In this document: in pieces, positions 43,411 to 53,119 of the stretch
Layout: the number at the start of each line of letters is the position of its first letter
Numbering within the stretch: position 1 is the first letter of the stretch
Assembly (NCBI GenBank): GCA_003216355.1
Contig: QCIX01000003.1
Location: forward strand, 1 to 64,000
Source: Prochlorococcus sp. AG-402-N23
Lineage (GTDB): Bacteria; Cyanobacteriota; Cyanobacteriia; PCC-6307; Cyanobiaceae
Length of the DNA: 64,000 bases
Reading direction: 5' to 3'
Position numbers and translations under genes: made by a program
Notes under the pieces: generated by a model
The model's input: only the letters and a program-made list of their open reading frames with translations
Database searches by the model: none
What the model was told of the DNA's origin: nothing

Positions 43411-44940
43411 TTAGTGAGCCTCCTCTGTTTTTTTATCTAAAGACATTCCAATAATTTGAGCGGAATGAATGTTGTCCCTATCTCTAATAGTAGAGCAAGT
43501 ATGTAACAAACCTTGATCAACTAAATTTTTATATCTAATTGATATCGCATTATTAACTCTTTCACAATCATTTATTGCCCTCTCTTTTGCGCCGGGTACT
43601 TTTCCAGAGTAATCAAATCTTATTACTACCGGAATAGGTAGATCTTGAGAAACATTTAATCCAGTAAAAATCTTCACTCCTACATCTAAATCTGGAGCCC
43701 CTTCTTCGACTGTATCTAAATGAGCAAAATAAGTTAAATTTCTGAGATGTACTTCTTTGAAACCTATACCTACTCCAATAAACCTCTCTGCATGTCCAAT
43801 ATCTTTATAAGAACCATTATGAAAACTCTTAACATAATCAATTTGAGAAATATTATTGACAATTAATTTATACGTAAATTTTTCCAGTCCACTGAGTTTA
43901 TCTTTTGAAGATTGCTTAGAAATTGTCTGGCAAATTTCTCTTTCCGCATCCTCTTTTGAAAAATTTATTGTTGAATTATAAATTTCTAATGTAGAAATAG
44001 TTTTTTCTAAATCTATACCGCCATCGCTAGTTGATAAATGTATTTTCAATGAATCAGTGTCTGTATCAAGTCCAATTAACATTAAATCCACAGAAGCTCC
44101 GCAGCAAAAGCTATTCTCTACAGCCTCTTTGAAAGCATATAATTTATTTCTACCTTCTGCTGCAGCTAACTCGTCATTACTCCCATGAGCTGCGCATCCC
44201 TGATGCAAAGGATCTACTGAACTAAAATGATAAGTTACAACTTTTAAGTACCTGGTATCTTTATGAGCTTCATTAGGAACATTCTCTCTATATCTTTTAT
44301 GTTCAGTTTTTACCCATCGATTAACAGTATTTTCAATATCAAACAGTGCTCCAGCATGGGATCTTCTTCTTACGGAACTAAAAGGTATTCTCATAACATA
44401 AGCAACTGAATGAGCTAATCTTCCATCTGAACAAGGAGTTATATCAAGTAAATGTATTCCACAATCTAAGAGAAATTTTTCAAAATCTTCTGCATCCATA
44501 CTTCCAGCAGCACCTTCAAGTGGATCATTGTTAAAAAAATTGTCGCTAAGTTTCTCATGCTGTTTAAAAGCACACCATGCATATAAAGCCCTCATATCAA
44601 GAGGTTTTACCCAAGATTTATCTAATACATGGAGGGGTAAATCTATTCCTAAATTTTTTCTTGATATTTTCTGAGCCTTATTTATAAAATCTTCGTGATG
44701 TTGAATTCGAGCAATTTCCTTGAGAGTTGGAACAATTTCGTCAAAATCACTTTTTATTTTGCTTTCATACCTAAATAGATTTTCATTTTGAATATTATTG
44801 GTTAATTTATGAGACTTTCCAGAATTTTGGAAATTATTTGATTCCTTAGTTTGTTTATGGATATTTTCAGTAAAAGTTTTCATTGGAGCGGTTGGACCCA
44901 ATGTGAAGTTCTTGGCTTTAGCCAGTCCTCTTAAAGGCAT
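43411..44940 (-). CDS. csoSCA: Carboxysomal carbonic anhydrase CsoSCA (CsoS3)
   Basis: CSDGRLAHSVAYVMRIPFSSVRRRSHAGALFDIE; YHFSSVDPLHQGCAAHGSND. Confidence 0.96.
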   Translation of the reverse strand: MPLRGLAKAKNFTLGPTAPMKTFTENIHKQTKESNNFQNSGKSHKLTNNIQNENLFRYESKIKSDFDEIVPTLKEIARIQHHEDFINKAQKISRKNLGIDLPLHVLDKSWVKPLDMRALYAWCAFKQHEKLSDNFFNNDPLEGAAGSMDAEDFEKFLLDCGIHLLDITPCSDGRLAHSVAYVMRIPFSSVRRRSHAGALFDIENTVNRWVKTEHKRYRENVPNEAHKDTRYLKVVTYHFSSVDPLHQGCAAHGSNDELAAAEGRNKLYAFKEAVENSFCCGASVDLMLIGLDTDTDSLKIHLSTSDGGIDLEKTISTLEIYNSTINFSKEDAEREICQTISKQSSKDKLSGLEKFTYKLIVNNISQIDYVKSFHNGSYKDIGHAERFIGVGIGFKEVHLRNLTYFAHLDTVEEGAPDLDVGVKIFTGLNVSQDLPIPVVIRFDYSGKVPGAKERAINDCERVNNAISIRYKNLVDQGLLHTCSTIRDRDNIHSAQIIGMSLDKKTEEAH

Positions 44941-44947
44941 TATTTAC

Positions 44948-47227
44948 TTAACCTCTTGCACCACCTGAAAAGGTAACGAGTTGTCCTTCACGAGTATTTC
45001 CACTAGATCCAGTTATCAAGAAATCTGGTTTTTCTGTTTCATCATTTCTTTTAACTTCCATAGGGGGCATTGCGCTCATAAATCCTGCTCTTGATGGATT
45101 TCGCTTTCTAGAAGAAGCCCCCTCTGTACCTGTCACCTTATCACCGCGATCCCAATCATCACCAGTTACGTTTCCCACTGATTGTCCTTCACCAGTAATC
45201 CTTGATGCGACTCTTTTTTCTGGTGTCTTTGCAGCACGGTCTGCCTCTTCAATTTCCATTTTTTGTTTATAAGTAATATTTTTATTCGGTTCGAATCTAA
45301 ATTTTTCAGTACCAGTGACCTTATCAACTGCCATATCAAAAGGTCCTGTTACCTTTGATCCATTTTCATATTCATTTCCAGTAACACCTTGAGTATTTTT
45401 TTCAGAATATTTTTCTCTTGATGGTGATTTAACAGAGAATTCATTCCAAGAGTTACCTGCTGACTTTTCCGGATTCGCATAAGCAGTATCATGTGGAGGA
45501 TTATCACATGCTTGTGAGAACTGATCTCCACCAACATAAGGAGTCCCTGTTAGGTTTTTACAAGCACCTTTCTTAGCACCTGTCATTACTCCGCCAATTC
45601 CTGGTTGTTGTCCTGTAAGTCTGGCATTTGAATTATTTCCAGAATTAACTATTGCTCGTGATTTCATATCTTCAGAAGTTTCATTATTACAATTCTCATT
45701 AATCTGATCTAAGCCTGCGTATGGTGTTCCTGTTAGCACTTTGCATGAACCTGGTTCATCTCCAGTTACTATTTTTGATCTTCCTGTCATAGTCCCGCTT
45801 ATTAAATTTGACTTTGAAGAAAGGCTTAAACCTACTTTTCTAGCTTCTGGTTTTGGTTTTGAACCGCAAAACTTCTCATATTGTTGAGATCCTATGTACT
45901 CATCACCAGTTATATTCTTGCAACTCCCATGTTCATTGCCTGTCATATGGTCTGATCTGCCTACACCTGTACCAGTTACATTATTCCCATTAAGAGTGTT
46001 GTAACTGCCTACTTTTTCAAATGCTTTACCTTTTGGATTTGGCTCTGAGCCAAGATATTGATCCCCAGTTAACTGATGTCCAGAACCTGATTCATCTCCA
46101 GTAACCAGAGTTGATCTACCAGGCAGTGATCCAGATACTTTTAATCCATCAGTTGTATTACTATGTTTAACCTTTGAAGGATTTTTTGGAACATCACCAC
46201 AATACATCTGTGATTGATTAGCAGATACATATTCAGTACCTGTAAGGTTTTTACAAGTCCCAGGTTCATCGCCTGTGACCCTCTCAGATCTACCGACTTC
46301 ATTTCCAGTTACTTTATTACCTGATGTTGTAGCGGTAACACTAGATCTAAGTGGTTGTTTATAACTTGGTCTATCTTGACAAAATTGGTCAACTACTTCT
46401 GCTCCCATGTATTGAGTACCAGTGACAGTTCTGCATGTACTTGATTCATTACCTGTAGTTTTTAAAGATCTATTAGCTTGTGTTCCAGTAACTATTTGAC
46501 CTGAATCAGTTTCACTTTTACCAACTTTCCAGCTAGCATCAGCAATATTTTGTTTGGCGCCATTTTTATTTGGACCACATGGTCTACATTTACCATTACC
46601 TTTTTTGCCTGTGGCACCAGTTTTACTTCTTAGTTCTCTCACTCTCTGAGAAATCTCTCTACTACTTAAATCTGGGTCTCCTCTTCTAGCTAAAGAAGCT
46701 GCACTGGTATTCTGTTTAGTTGCTGATTTACCATGCTTAGATTGAGCTTCTCTTCTCGCTAAAACAATATCTCTACTTGTATTAGTAATAGGCTTTCTCT
46801 TTTGATTAATTCTTCTCTTAACGTTAGGTTTTAGGGACTTTGATTCTGAACTAGTTAAATCCTGACTTTCTTGATTTTTACTTATGGTTGAATTAACTGT
46901 ATTTACAGGACTTTCTTTTTTAACATAAGTACGGGTTCTATCGGATGAAGCTATAGCTGATTTCCCATGGGTAGACATTGCTTTTCTTCTCTCTATTACT
47001 AACTCTTTACTAGATAAAGTTATTGAAGAATTTCTGTTTACCTGAGTTTTTGGAATATTATGATTATTAGGAGAAGACTGAGTCCCAGAAATCTGTATAT
47101 CTTGAGAAGATCGAACTCTATCTTTAGTAATTGAGGAATAAGCAGCAGCTTTTTTACCGCTATCACTCATCGCCTTTCTTCTTTCTAGTGCAATCTCTCT
47201 ACTGGTTTTTTTTGACATAATCTTCAA
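44948..47227 (-). CDS. csoS2: Carboxysome assembly scaffold CsoS2
   Basis: N-terminal RRKAMSxxGKxA repeats, six VTGxExGxCKxLTGxxY repeats, C-terminal peptide FLITGSSGNTREGQLVTFSGGARG. Confidence 0.97.
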   Translation of the reverse strand: MKIMSKKTSREIALERRKAMSDSGKKAAAYSSITKDRVRSSQDIQISGTQSSPNNHNIPKTQVNRNSSITLSSKELVIERRKAMSTHGKSAIASSDRTRTYVKKESPVNTVNSTISKNQESQDLTSSESKSLKPNVKRRINQKRKPITNTSRDIVLARREAQSKHGKSATKQNTSAASLARRGDPDLSSREISQRVRELRSKTGATGKKGNGKCRPCGPNKNGAKQNIADASWKVGKSETDSGQIVTGTQANRSLKTTGNESSTCRTVTGTQYMGAEVVDQFCQDRPSYKQPLRSSVTATTSGNKVTGNEVGRSERVTGDEPGTCKNLTGTEYVSANQSQMYCGDVPKNPSKVKHSNTTDGLKVSGSLPGRSTLVTGDESGSGHQLTGDQYLGSEPNPKGKAFEKVGSYNTLNGNNVTGTGVGRSDHMTGNEHGSCKNITGDEYIGSQQYEKFCGSKPKPEARKVGLSLSSKSNLISGTMTGRSKIVTGDEPGSCKVLTGTPYAGLDQINENCNNETSEDMKSRAIVNSGNNSNARLTGQQPGIGGVMTGAKKGACKNLTGTPYVGGDQFSQACDNPPHDTAYANPEKSAGNSWNEFSVKSPSREKYSEKNTQGVTGNEYENGSKVTGPFDMAVDKVTGTEKFRFEPNKNITYKQKMEIEEADRAAKTPEKRVASRITGEGQSVGNVTGDDWDRGDKVTGTEGASSRKRNPSRAGFMSAMPPMEVKRNDETEKPDFLITGSSGNTREGQLVTFSGGARG

Positions 47228-47249
47228 ATGTGAAACTCTTTTGAAAAAC

Positions 47250-47274
47250 TTTCTCCAAAAAATTTTTGGAGAAA
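47250..47274 (-). other. Intercistronic hairpin between rbcS and csoS2
   Basis: TTTCTCCAAAAAATTTTTGGAGAAA near-perfect dyad. Confidence 0.65.
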
Positions 47275-47297
47275 GATATTTACTACGATAAGTAGCT

Positions 47298-47639
47298 TTA
47301 ACGTCCTTGGAAAACTACAAAAGCTGTTCCTTGACTTTGAGTGTAAGCATCGTATCCGATGATTCTTACATGATGATCAGGGTATGCTCTATGGCATGCC
47401 TCTAATTCGCTCACGATCAAGTTAAGATCTTTTTCCCCAAAGAATGGGAGTTTCCAATAAGACCAATAAGTTTGCATACATCCACTTGGATGAACATGCT
47501 CAATAACTGGACTCCAACCTTGAGCAATTATGTACGCAATTTGGTCATATATTTCTTCCTGGGTCATCGGTGGTAAGAAACCGAATGTTTCCAGGGTTGC
47601 AACTGTTTGATAGTCGCTTACTGTGCTCTGGAAAGGCAT
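47298..47639 (-). CDS. rbcS: RuBisCO small subunit (form IA)
   Basis: ETFGFLPPMTQEEIYDQIAYIIAQGWSPVIEH; CHRAYPDHHVRIIGYD. Confidence 0.97.
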   Translation of the reverse strand: MPFQSTVSDYQTVATLETFGFLPPMTQEEIYDQIAYIIAQGWSPVIEHVHPSGCMQTYWSYWKLPFFGEKDLNLIVSELEACHRAYPDHHVRIIGYDAYTQSQGTAFVVFQGR

Positions 47640-47665
47640 AATTAATCAAAATGTGAATGTAATTA

Positions 47666-47679
47666 CTCGTAAAAACGAG
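47666..47679 (-). other. Second short hairpin between rbcL and rbcS
   Basis: CTCGT-(4 nt)-ACGAG. Confidence 0.4.
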
Positions 47680-47691
47680 ATTTTAATAAGT

Positions 47692-47714
47692 TTGAGGAGA
47701 ATAAATCTCCTCAA
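47692..47714 (-). other. Intercistronic hairpin between rbcL and rbcS
   Basis: TTGAGGAGA-(5 nt)-TCTCCTCAA perfect 9-bp stem just after the rbcL stop. Confidence 0.7.
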
Positions 47715-47728
47715 TTTCGAAACTTGAG

Positions 47729-49144
47729 TTAACCCTGAACATCAAGCTTGTCGACAGTGTCAAACTCGAACTTAATTTCCTTCCAAGTTTCTAGAGCAAT
47801 AGCTAATTCAGGACTATGCTTAGCAGCTTCCATAAGAATGTCTCTACTCTCTTTTTCGATTTCGCGACCAGCATTACGGGCTTTTACACAAGCTTCTAAA
47901 GCAACTCTGTTAGCTGCAGCTCCAGCAGCTGAACCCCATGGATGACCATGTGTTCCTCCACCGAACTGAAGGCAGGAATCATCCCCAAAGATCGCAAGAA
48001 GTGCAGGCATATGCCAAACATGGATACCACCTGATGCGACTGCAAATACTCCAGGCATTGAACCCCAATCTTGATCAAAGAAGTTACCTCTTGATCTATC
48101 TTCGGGAACAAATGACTCTCTTAAGTTGTCAATATAACCAAGAGTTGTTTGACGATCACCTTCTAGTTTTCCAACAACGGTTCCAGTATGTAATTGGTCT
48201 CCTCCAGATAGTCTCAAACATTTTGCAAGAACTCTGAAGTGAATACCATGCTTTGGATGTCTATCAATAACAGCATGCATAGCTCTGTGAATATGCAGAA
48301 GCATGCCATTTTTACGACACCAATTAGCTAAACCAGTATTTGCAGTAAAACCACCAGTTATATAATCATGCATGATGATTGGCATATCTAGCTCTTTTGC
48401 AAATTCAGCTCTTTCATAGAGTTCTTCAGGAGTGTTAGCAGTACAATTTAGATAGTGACCTTTAACTTCTCCAGTTTCTCGCTGAGCAAGCTTAACTGCT
48501 TCTGCAACAAACTCAAATCTTTCTCTCCAACGTTGGAATGGTTGAGAATTAATATTCTCATCATCCTTGGTTAAATCAAGACCGCCTCTAAGACATTCAT
48601 ATACAACTCGACCATAGTTTTTACCAGATAATCCTAATTTAGGTTTGATGGTACAACCAAGTAGAGGTCTTCCGTATTTGTTAAGTCGATCTCTTTCAAC
48701 TACGATTCCGTTTGGTGGGCCACCGCAAGTTTTGATGAAAGCAATTGGGAATCTAATATCTTCTAGACGTAGATGTCTTAGAGCTTTAAATCCAAAAACG
48801 TTTCCTACAAGAGATGTTAAGACGTTTGTAATTGAGCCTTCTTCAAAAAGATCTAAAGGATATGCAATAAAAGCATAGAAAGCTTCAGGATCTCCAGGAA
48901 CGTCTTCGATTCGATAACAACGTCCTTTATAAAATTCTAAGTCTGTAAGTAACTCGGACCAAACTGTTGACCAAGTACCTGTTGAAGATTCAGCGGCAAC
49001 AGCTGCTGCAACTTCTTCTCTTGGAACACCTTCCTGACCTGTACATTTGAAACAGGCTAGTAAATCGGTGTCTAGGGGTACATATTCTGGAGTCCAGTAG
49101 GTATCTCTGTACTCCTTTACCCCTGCGTCATACTTCTTACTCAT
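47729..49144 (-). CDS. rbcL: RuBisCO large subunit (form IA)
   Basis: [49 protein letters not shown]. Confidence 0.99.
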   Translation of the reverse strand: MSKKYDAGVKEYRDTYWTPEYVPLDTDLLACFKCTGQEGVPREEVAAAVAAESSTGTWSTVWSELLTDLEFYKGRCYRIEDVPGDPEAFYAFIAYPLDLFEEGSITNVLTSLVGNVFGFKALRHLRLEDIRFPIAFIKTCGGPPNGIVVERDRLNKYGRPLLGCTIKPKLGLSGKNYGRVVYECLRGGLDLTKDDENINSQPFQRWRERFEFVAEAVKLAQRETGEVKGHYLNCTANTPEELYERAEFAKELDMPIIMHDYITGGFTANTGLANWCRKNGMLLHIHRAMHAVIDRHPKHGIHFRVLAKCLRLSGGDQLHTGTVVGKLEGDRQTTLGYIDNLRESFVPEDRSRGNFFDQDWGSMPGVFAVASGGIHVWHMPALLAIFGDDSCLQFGGGTHGHPWGSAAGAAANRVALEACVKARNAGREIEKESRDILMEAAKHSPELAIALETWKEIKFEFDTVDKLDVQG

Positions 49145-49184
49145 AAGGATAAATTTAGGTCTGTTTAGGGAAAATAATTATTGT

Positions 49185-49204
49185 GCAAAATTTATAAATC
49201 TTGC
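49185..49204 (-). other. Intercistronic dyad between csoS1 and rbcL
   Basis: mRNA strand GCAAGATTTA/TAAATTTTGC, 10-bp dyad with one G-U. Confidence 0.45.
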
Positions 49205-49213
49205 TTTACTTAA

Positions 49214-49525
49214 TTAGTCCTTTTGACCAAGAAATTCACCGTTACCTAGAGCAGGTTCAACTTCTCTATGAGGACGAGCAATAATGTGAGCTGCAACTAA
49301 ACCGTCACCAACTCTTTCACAAGCATCAGCACCAGCTCTTACAGCTGCGTTAACTGCACCTGTTTCGCCTCTAACTAATACTGTGACATAACCGCCGCCA
49401 ACGAATTCACGACCAATAAGGCGAACTTCTGCTGCCTTTGTCATTGCGTCTGCTGCTTCGATTGCAGGTACAAGTCCGCGTGTCTCGATCATGCCGAGAG
49501 CGATACCCATTGTTTCTGTAGCCAT
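49214..49525 (-). CDS. csoS1: Carboxysome shell hexamer protein CsoS1
   Basis: BMC domain MGIALGMIETRGLVPAIEAADAMTKAAEVRLIGREFVGGGYVTVLVRGETGAVNAAVRAGA. Confidence 0.98.
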   Translation of the reverse strand: MATETMGIALGMIETRGLVPAIEAADAMTKAAEVRLIGREFVGGGYVTVLVRGETGAVNAAVRAGADACERVGDGLVAAHIIARPHREVEPALGNGEFLGQKD

Positions 49526-49543
49526 TGTCTACTAAATACTAAA

Positions 49544-49557
49544 TGTGGAATGTTCAA
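49544..49557. repeat. Copy 1 of exact 14-mer TGTGGAATGTTCAA (in csoS1 leader, antisense to it)
   Basis: Read directly; the csoS1 mRNA strand reads TTGAACATTCCACA here, 18 nt upstream of ATG. Confidence 0.95.
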
Positions 49558-49579
49558 TTCGAAGAATGCTTCATTAAGT

Positions 49580-49589
49580 ACTTATAAGT
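49580..49589. promoter_or_regulatory. Perfect palindrome ACTTATAAGT, putative operator or -10 region for csoS1
   Basis: Read directly; on the csoS1 strand includes TATAAG. Confidence 0.35.
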
Positions 49590-49634
49590 CAAGCGTTTTC
49601 GACAAAATCTCCATTAATGTTTTTTCTATCATTC

Positions 49635-49649
49635 ATAAGTTAAACTTAT
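49635..49649. promoter_or_regulatory. Palindrome ATAAGTT-A-AACTTAT, putative operator
   Basis: 7-bp perfect arms around one central base. Confidence 0.35.
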
Positions 49650-49669
49650 CACCCTTGGTACTATTGATA

Positions 49670-49675
49670 TGTCAA
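49670..49675 (-). promoter_or_regulatory. Consensus-like -35 hexamer TTGACA upstream of csoS1
   Basis: Forward TGTCAA = TTGACA on csoS1 strand; matching -10 is weak. Confidence 0.25.
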
Positions 49676-49750
49676 TACTTATGCAAATTAGTTAGTGCAT
49701 CAAAACATACTGTTGTGTTAAGAAAAAATTTACATTATGTTATTTAGCGT

Positions 49751-49805
49751 ACGAGACAGGCCCTGTCTACACAGGTGTGGAATGTTCAACCTTTCCTGTC
49801 TCCGT
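49751..49805 (+). other. Candidate structured RNA / regulatory fold upstream of rdgB and csoS1 (strand unproven)
   Basis: Outer stem ACG-AGACAGG (49751-49760) with CCTGTCT-C-CGT (49795-49805, one-nt bulge); inner CCTGT-CTAC-ACAGG; loop carries TGTGGAATGTTCAA. Confidence 0.5.
49776..49789. repeat. Copy 2 of exact 14-mer TGTGGAATGTTCAA (in loop of 49751-49805 fold)
   Basis: Read directly; identical to 49544-49557. Confidence 0.95.
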
Positions 49806-49853
49806 ATCAAGCTTTGAAGTAAGATAATATTCACAATAAATTTTTATATTATT

Positions 49854-50438
49854 TTGAACCTTCCAGTTCTAACTATTGCGAGTGGTAATCAAAGAAAAGT
49901 ATCTGAAATTTCAGAGATGCTGGATGTTTTGTCTTTAAAGGTTGAGAAGCAACCAGAATATTTAAATGTAGAAGAGACTGGGAAAACATATTTTGAGAAT
50001 GCACTACTTAAAGCCAAAGCAGCTTCTCTAGAGACAAAAACTTGGGCATTAGCTGATGACTCAGGTCTTGAAGTAGATGTTTTAGATGGTCGACCAGGAA
50101 TTTATTCTGCTCGATATGCCAAAAATAATGATGAGAAAATTAAAAAATTAATTAATGAACTTTCTGATAGTCCTTATAGGAGTGCAAGGTTTATAAGTTG
50201 TATGGTTTTGTGCGATCCCTCAGGAAACTTAGTTAAAGATACAACAGGAATATGCTGGGGAGAAATTCTTAAGAACCCCAAATATCCTAATGGGGAATTC
50301 GAATCTATTTTTTGGGTTAAAGAAGCTAATTGTGTTTACGGTGAGCTCTCACAATCACAACTAAATAAATTAGGTAGTAGAGGTAAAGCTGCAAAAATTA
50401 TGTCACCTTTTTTAAAAAAAGAGATAGGTTTAACTTAA
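49854..50438 (+). CDS. rdgB: Non-canonical purine NTP pyrophosphatase (RdgB/HAM1)
   Basis: LTIASGNQRKVSEISEML; ALADDSGLEVDVLDGRPGIYSARYA; TTG start. Confidence 0.94.
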   Translation: MNLPVLTIASGNQRKVSEISEMLDVLSLKVEKQPEYLNVEETGKTYFENALLKAKAASLETKTWALADDSGLEVDVLDGRPGIYSARYAKNNDEKIKKLINELSDSPYRSARFISCMVLCDPSGNLVKDTTGICWGEILKNPKYPNGEFESIFWVKEANCVYGELSQSQLNKLGSRGKAAKIMSPFLKKEIGLT

Positions 50439-50462
50439 AAAAAAGGTTTAAATAAAAAATTC

Positions 50463-51233
50463 TCAATAATTTGAAATTTCTTCAATTGCTCTTATGGCAG
50501 CAGCTGCAGCCTCTTCTACATCCCCTTCTTTCCCGGCAAGAGTTAATCTACCAAAAGCTCCAACTGCCTTAACATCGACAACAGTTATATTAGAAGCCTT
50601 TTCAGCTTCATTAGCTGCTTTTAAAACATAACCAGCTGGCTCAGTTTCTAATATAAACATGCTCATTCCAGATTGAATCATTGATCCACTTCTGTTTTGT
50701 CTATTTATTAAAACTGCATGATCTGGAGTAATTGCTCGAATAACTTCAGTCCAACTCGTAGCAGGTTTTGTTCTTTTTCTAACTTCACTCCCAATAGCAT
50801 CTAGAACAACATCTCCAGAATGTAAAACCGTGCTTTGATCTTTATGGTAAAGAGCAAGAGATCCAAATGCTCTTTCAACAATCATCTGACCAAGTCTTAC
50901 ATTACTTGCTTTTAGGGCAATATCAGTGACTCTATGAACAGCCATCCCGGGTGAAACTTCCATCCAAAGACATGAATCACCAGGAATAGGTAAAAAACCT
51001 CTACTAACAGTTCCCATATATGCGGCTAATTGAGGTTGCAGAGAATCTAAAAAAACATATGTTCTTAACTCTATTTGCTCAACTTGACTTGCTTGTCTGG
51101 ATACCAAAGACTTTTCTGAATCAGTAGTAATAAAACAGCTAGCACCACTGGCCTGAGATTGCACCTCAGATCCTGTGACTAGAGAACTCCCTTTTTTTCG
51201 TTTCCCTCTGTTTAAGCTAGAAGTTGGTTCCAT
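50463..51233 (-). CDS. csoS1D: Carboxysome tandem-BMC shell protein CsoS1D
   Basis: Two BMC-like domains ([102 protein letters not shown]); start MEPTSS preferred. Confidence 0.93.
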   Translation of the reverse strand: MEPTSSLNRGKRKKGSSLVTGSEVQSQASGASCFITTDSEKSLVSRQASQVEQIELRTYVFLDSLQPQLAAYMGTVSRGFLPIPGDSCLWMEVSPGMAVHRVTDIALKASNVRLGQMIVERAFGSLALYHKDQSTVLHSGDVVLDAIGSEVRKRTKPATSWTEVIRAITPDHAVLINRQNRSGSMIQSGMSMFILETEPAGYVLKAANEAEKASNITVVDVKAVGAFGRLTLAGKEGDVEEAAAAAIRAIEEISNY

Positions 51234-51330
51234 TGAGGCGACTATAACGGATAATGGTTCATTTTTTCTATTAAATTTACTTGCATGCTTACCACAAAAC
51301 GATAACTTCAAGTAAAAGATATGCATTTTT

Positions 51331-51699
51331 ATGGGAACTTCTCAAAAAAAAGAACCAAATGTTTCTGGTACTGAAAAAGAATTAACTCCTGATCAAACTC
51401 TTGGATTAGTTAGCCTAAGCTTGATGCAAAAACTATCTCAGAAAGACCCATCTTTTAGCTGGTTAGAAGAAGATAAAATTGAGAGAGTAAATCTTAAAAA
51501 CCTTAGAGATAGATTGGAGTTAACCCAATTAGCTATTAATACTGGAGCACCTTTAACCACTTCAGAAGTGACAACTCTAATTGGAGCTAAGCCAGGAAAA
51601 TCTAAGTTAGAAAGAGCAGGATTATTAGCTACGAAAATATCTAGAAATGTATGGAAGCTTTCAAAAACAAGTCAAGGAAATTCCTTCTATAGAAATTAG
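51331..51699 (+). CDS. Conserved hypothetical protein, possible HTH fold
   Basis: 122 aa ORF, divergent from csoS1[37 protein letters not shown]. Confidence 0.65.
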   Translation: MGTSQKKEPNVSGTEKELTPDQTLGLVSLSLMQKLSQKDPSFSWLEEDKIERVNLKNLRDRLELTQLAINTGAPLTTSEVTTLIGAKPGKSKLERAGLLATKISRNVWKLSKTSQGNSFYRN

Positions 51700-51847
51700 A
51701 ATATATCCTAAAAATAATTTTCATAATTCTGATTTAAGTATTTAAACATTCATATAAGTTTTTTAAATGTGTTCATTTTGTAAGAGAACTTATTAATTAC
51801 TTTCTTAAATTAAAAAGTTTATGCAAGCTTGAAATATAAGCTCTTGA

Positions 51848-53113
<1,266 letters not shown>

Positions 53114-53119
53114 AAGAAT

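Noticed and set aside
45349-45537. Alternate-frame ORF inside csoS2 as a possible frameshift product
   Set aside because: No convincing slippery heptamer plus structure identified by eye; the in-frame CsoS2 is intact and full length.
47748-48878. Several plus-strand ORFs opposite rbcL
   Set aside because: Antisense to a highly constrained gene; no family signature.
49550-49747. 65 aa plus-strand ORF in the csoS1 upstream region
   Set aside because: No recognisable domain or SD; overlaps putative promoter and palindrome elements, more likely non-coding.
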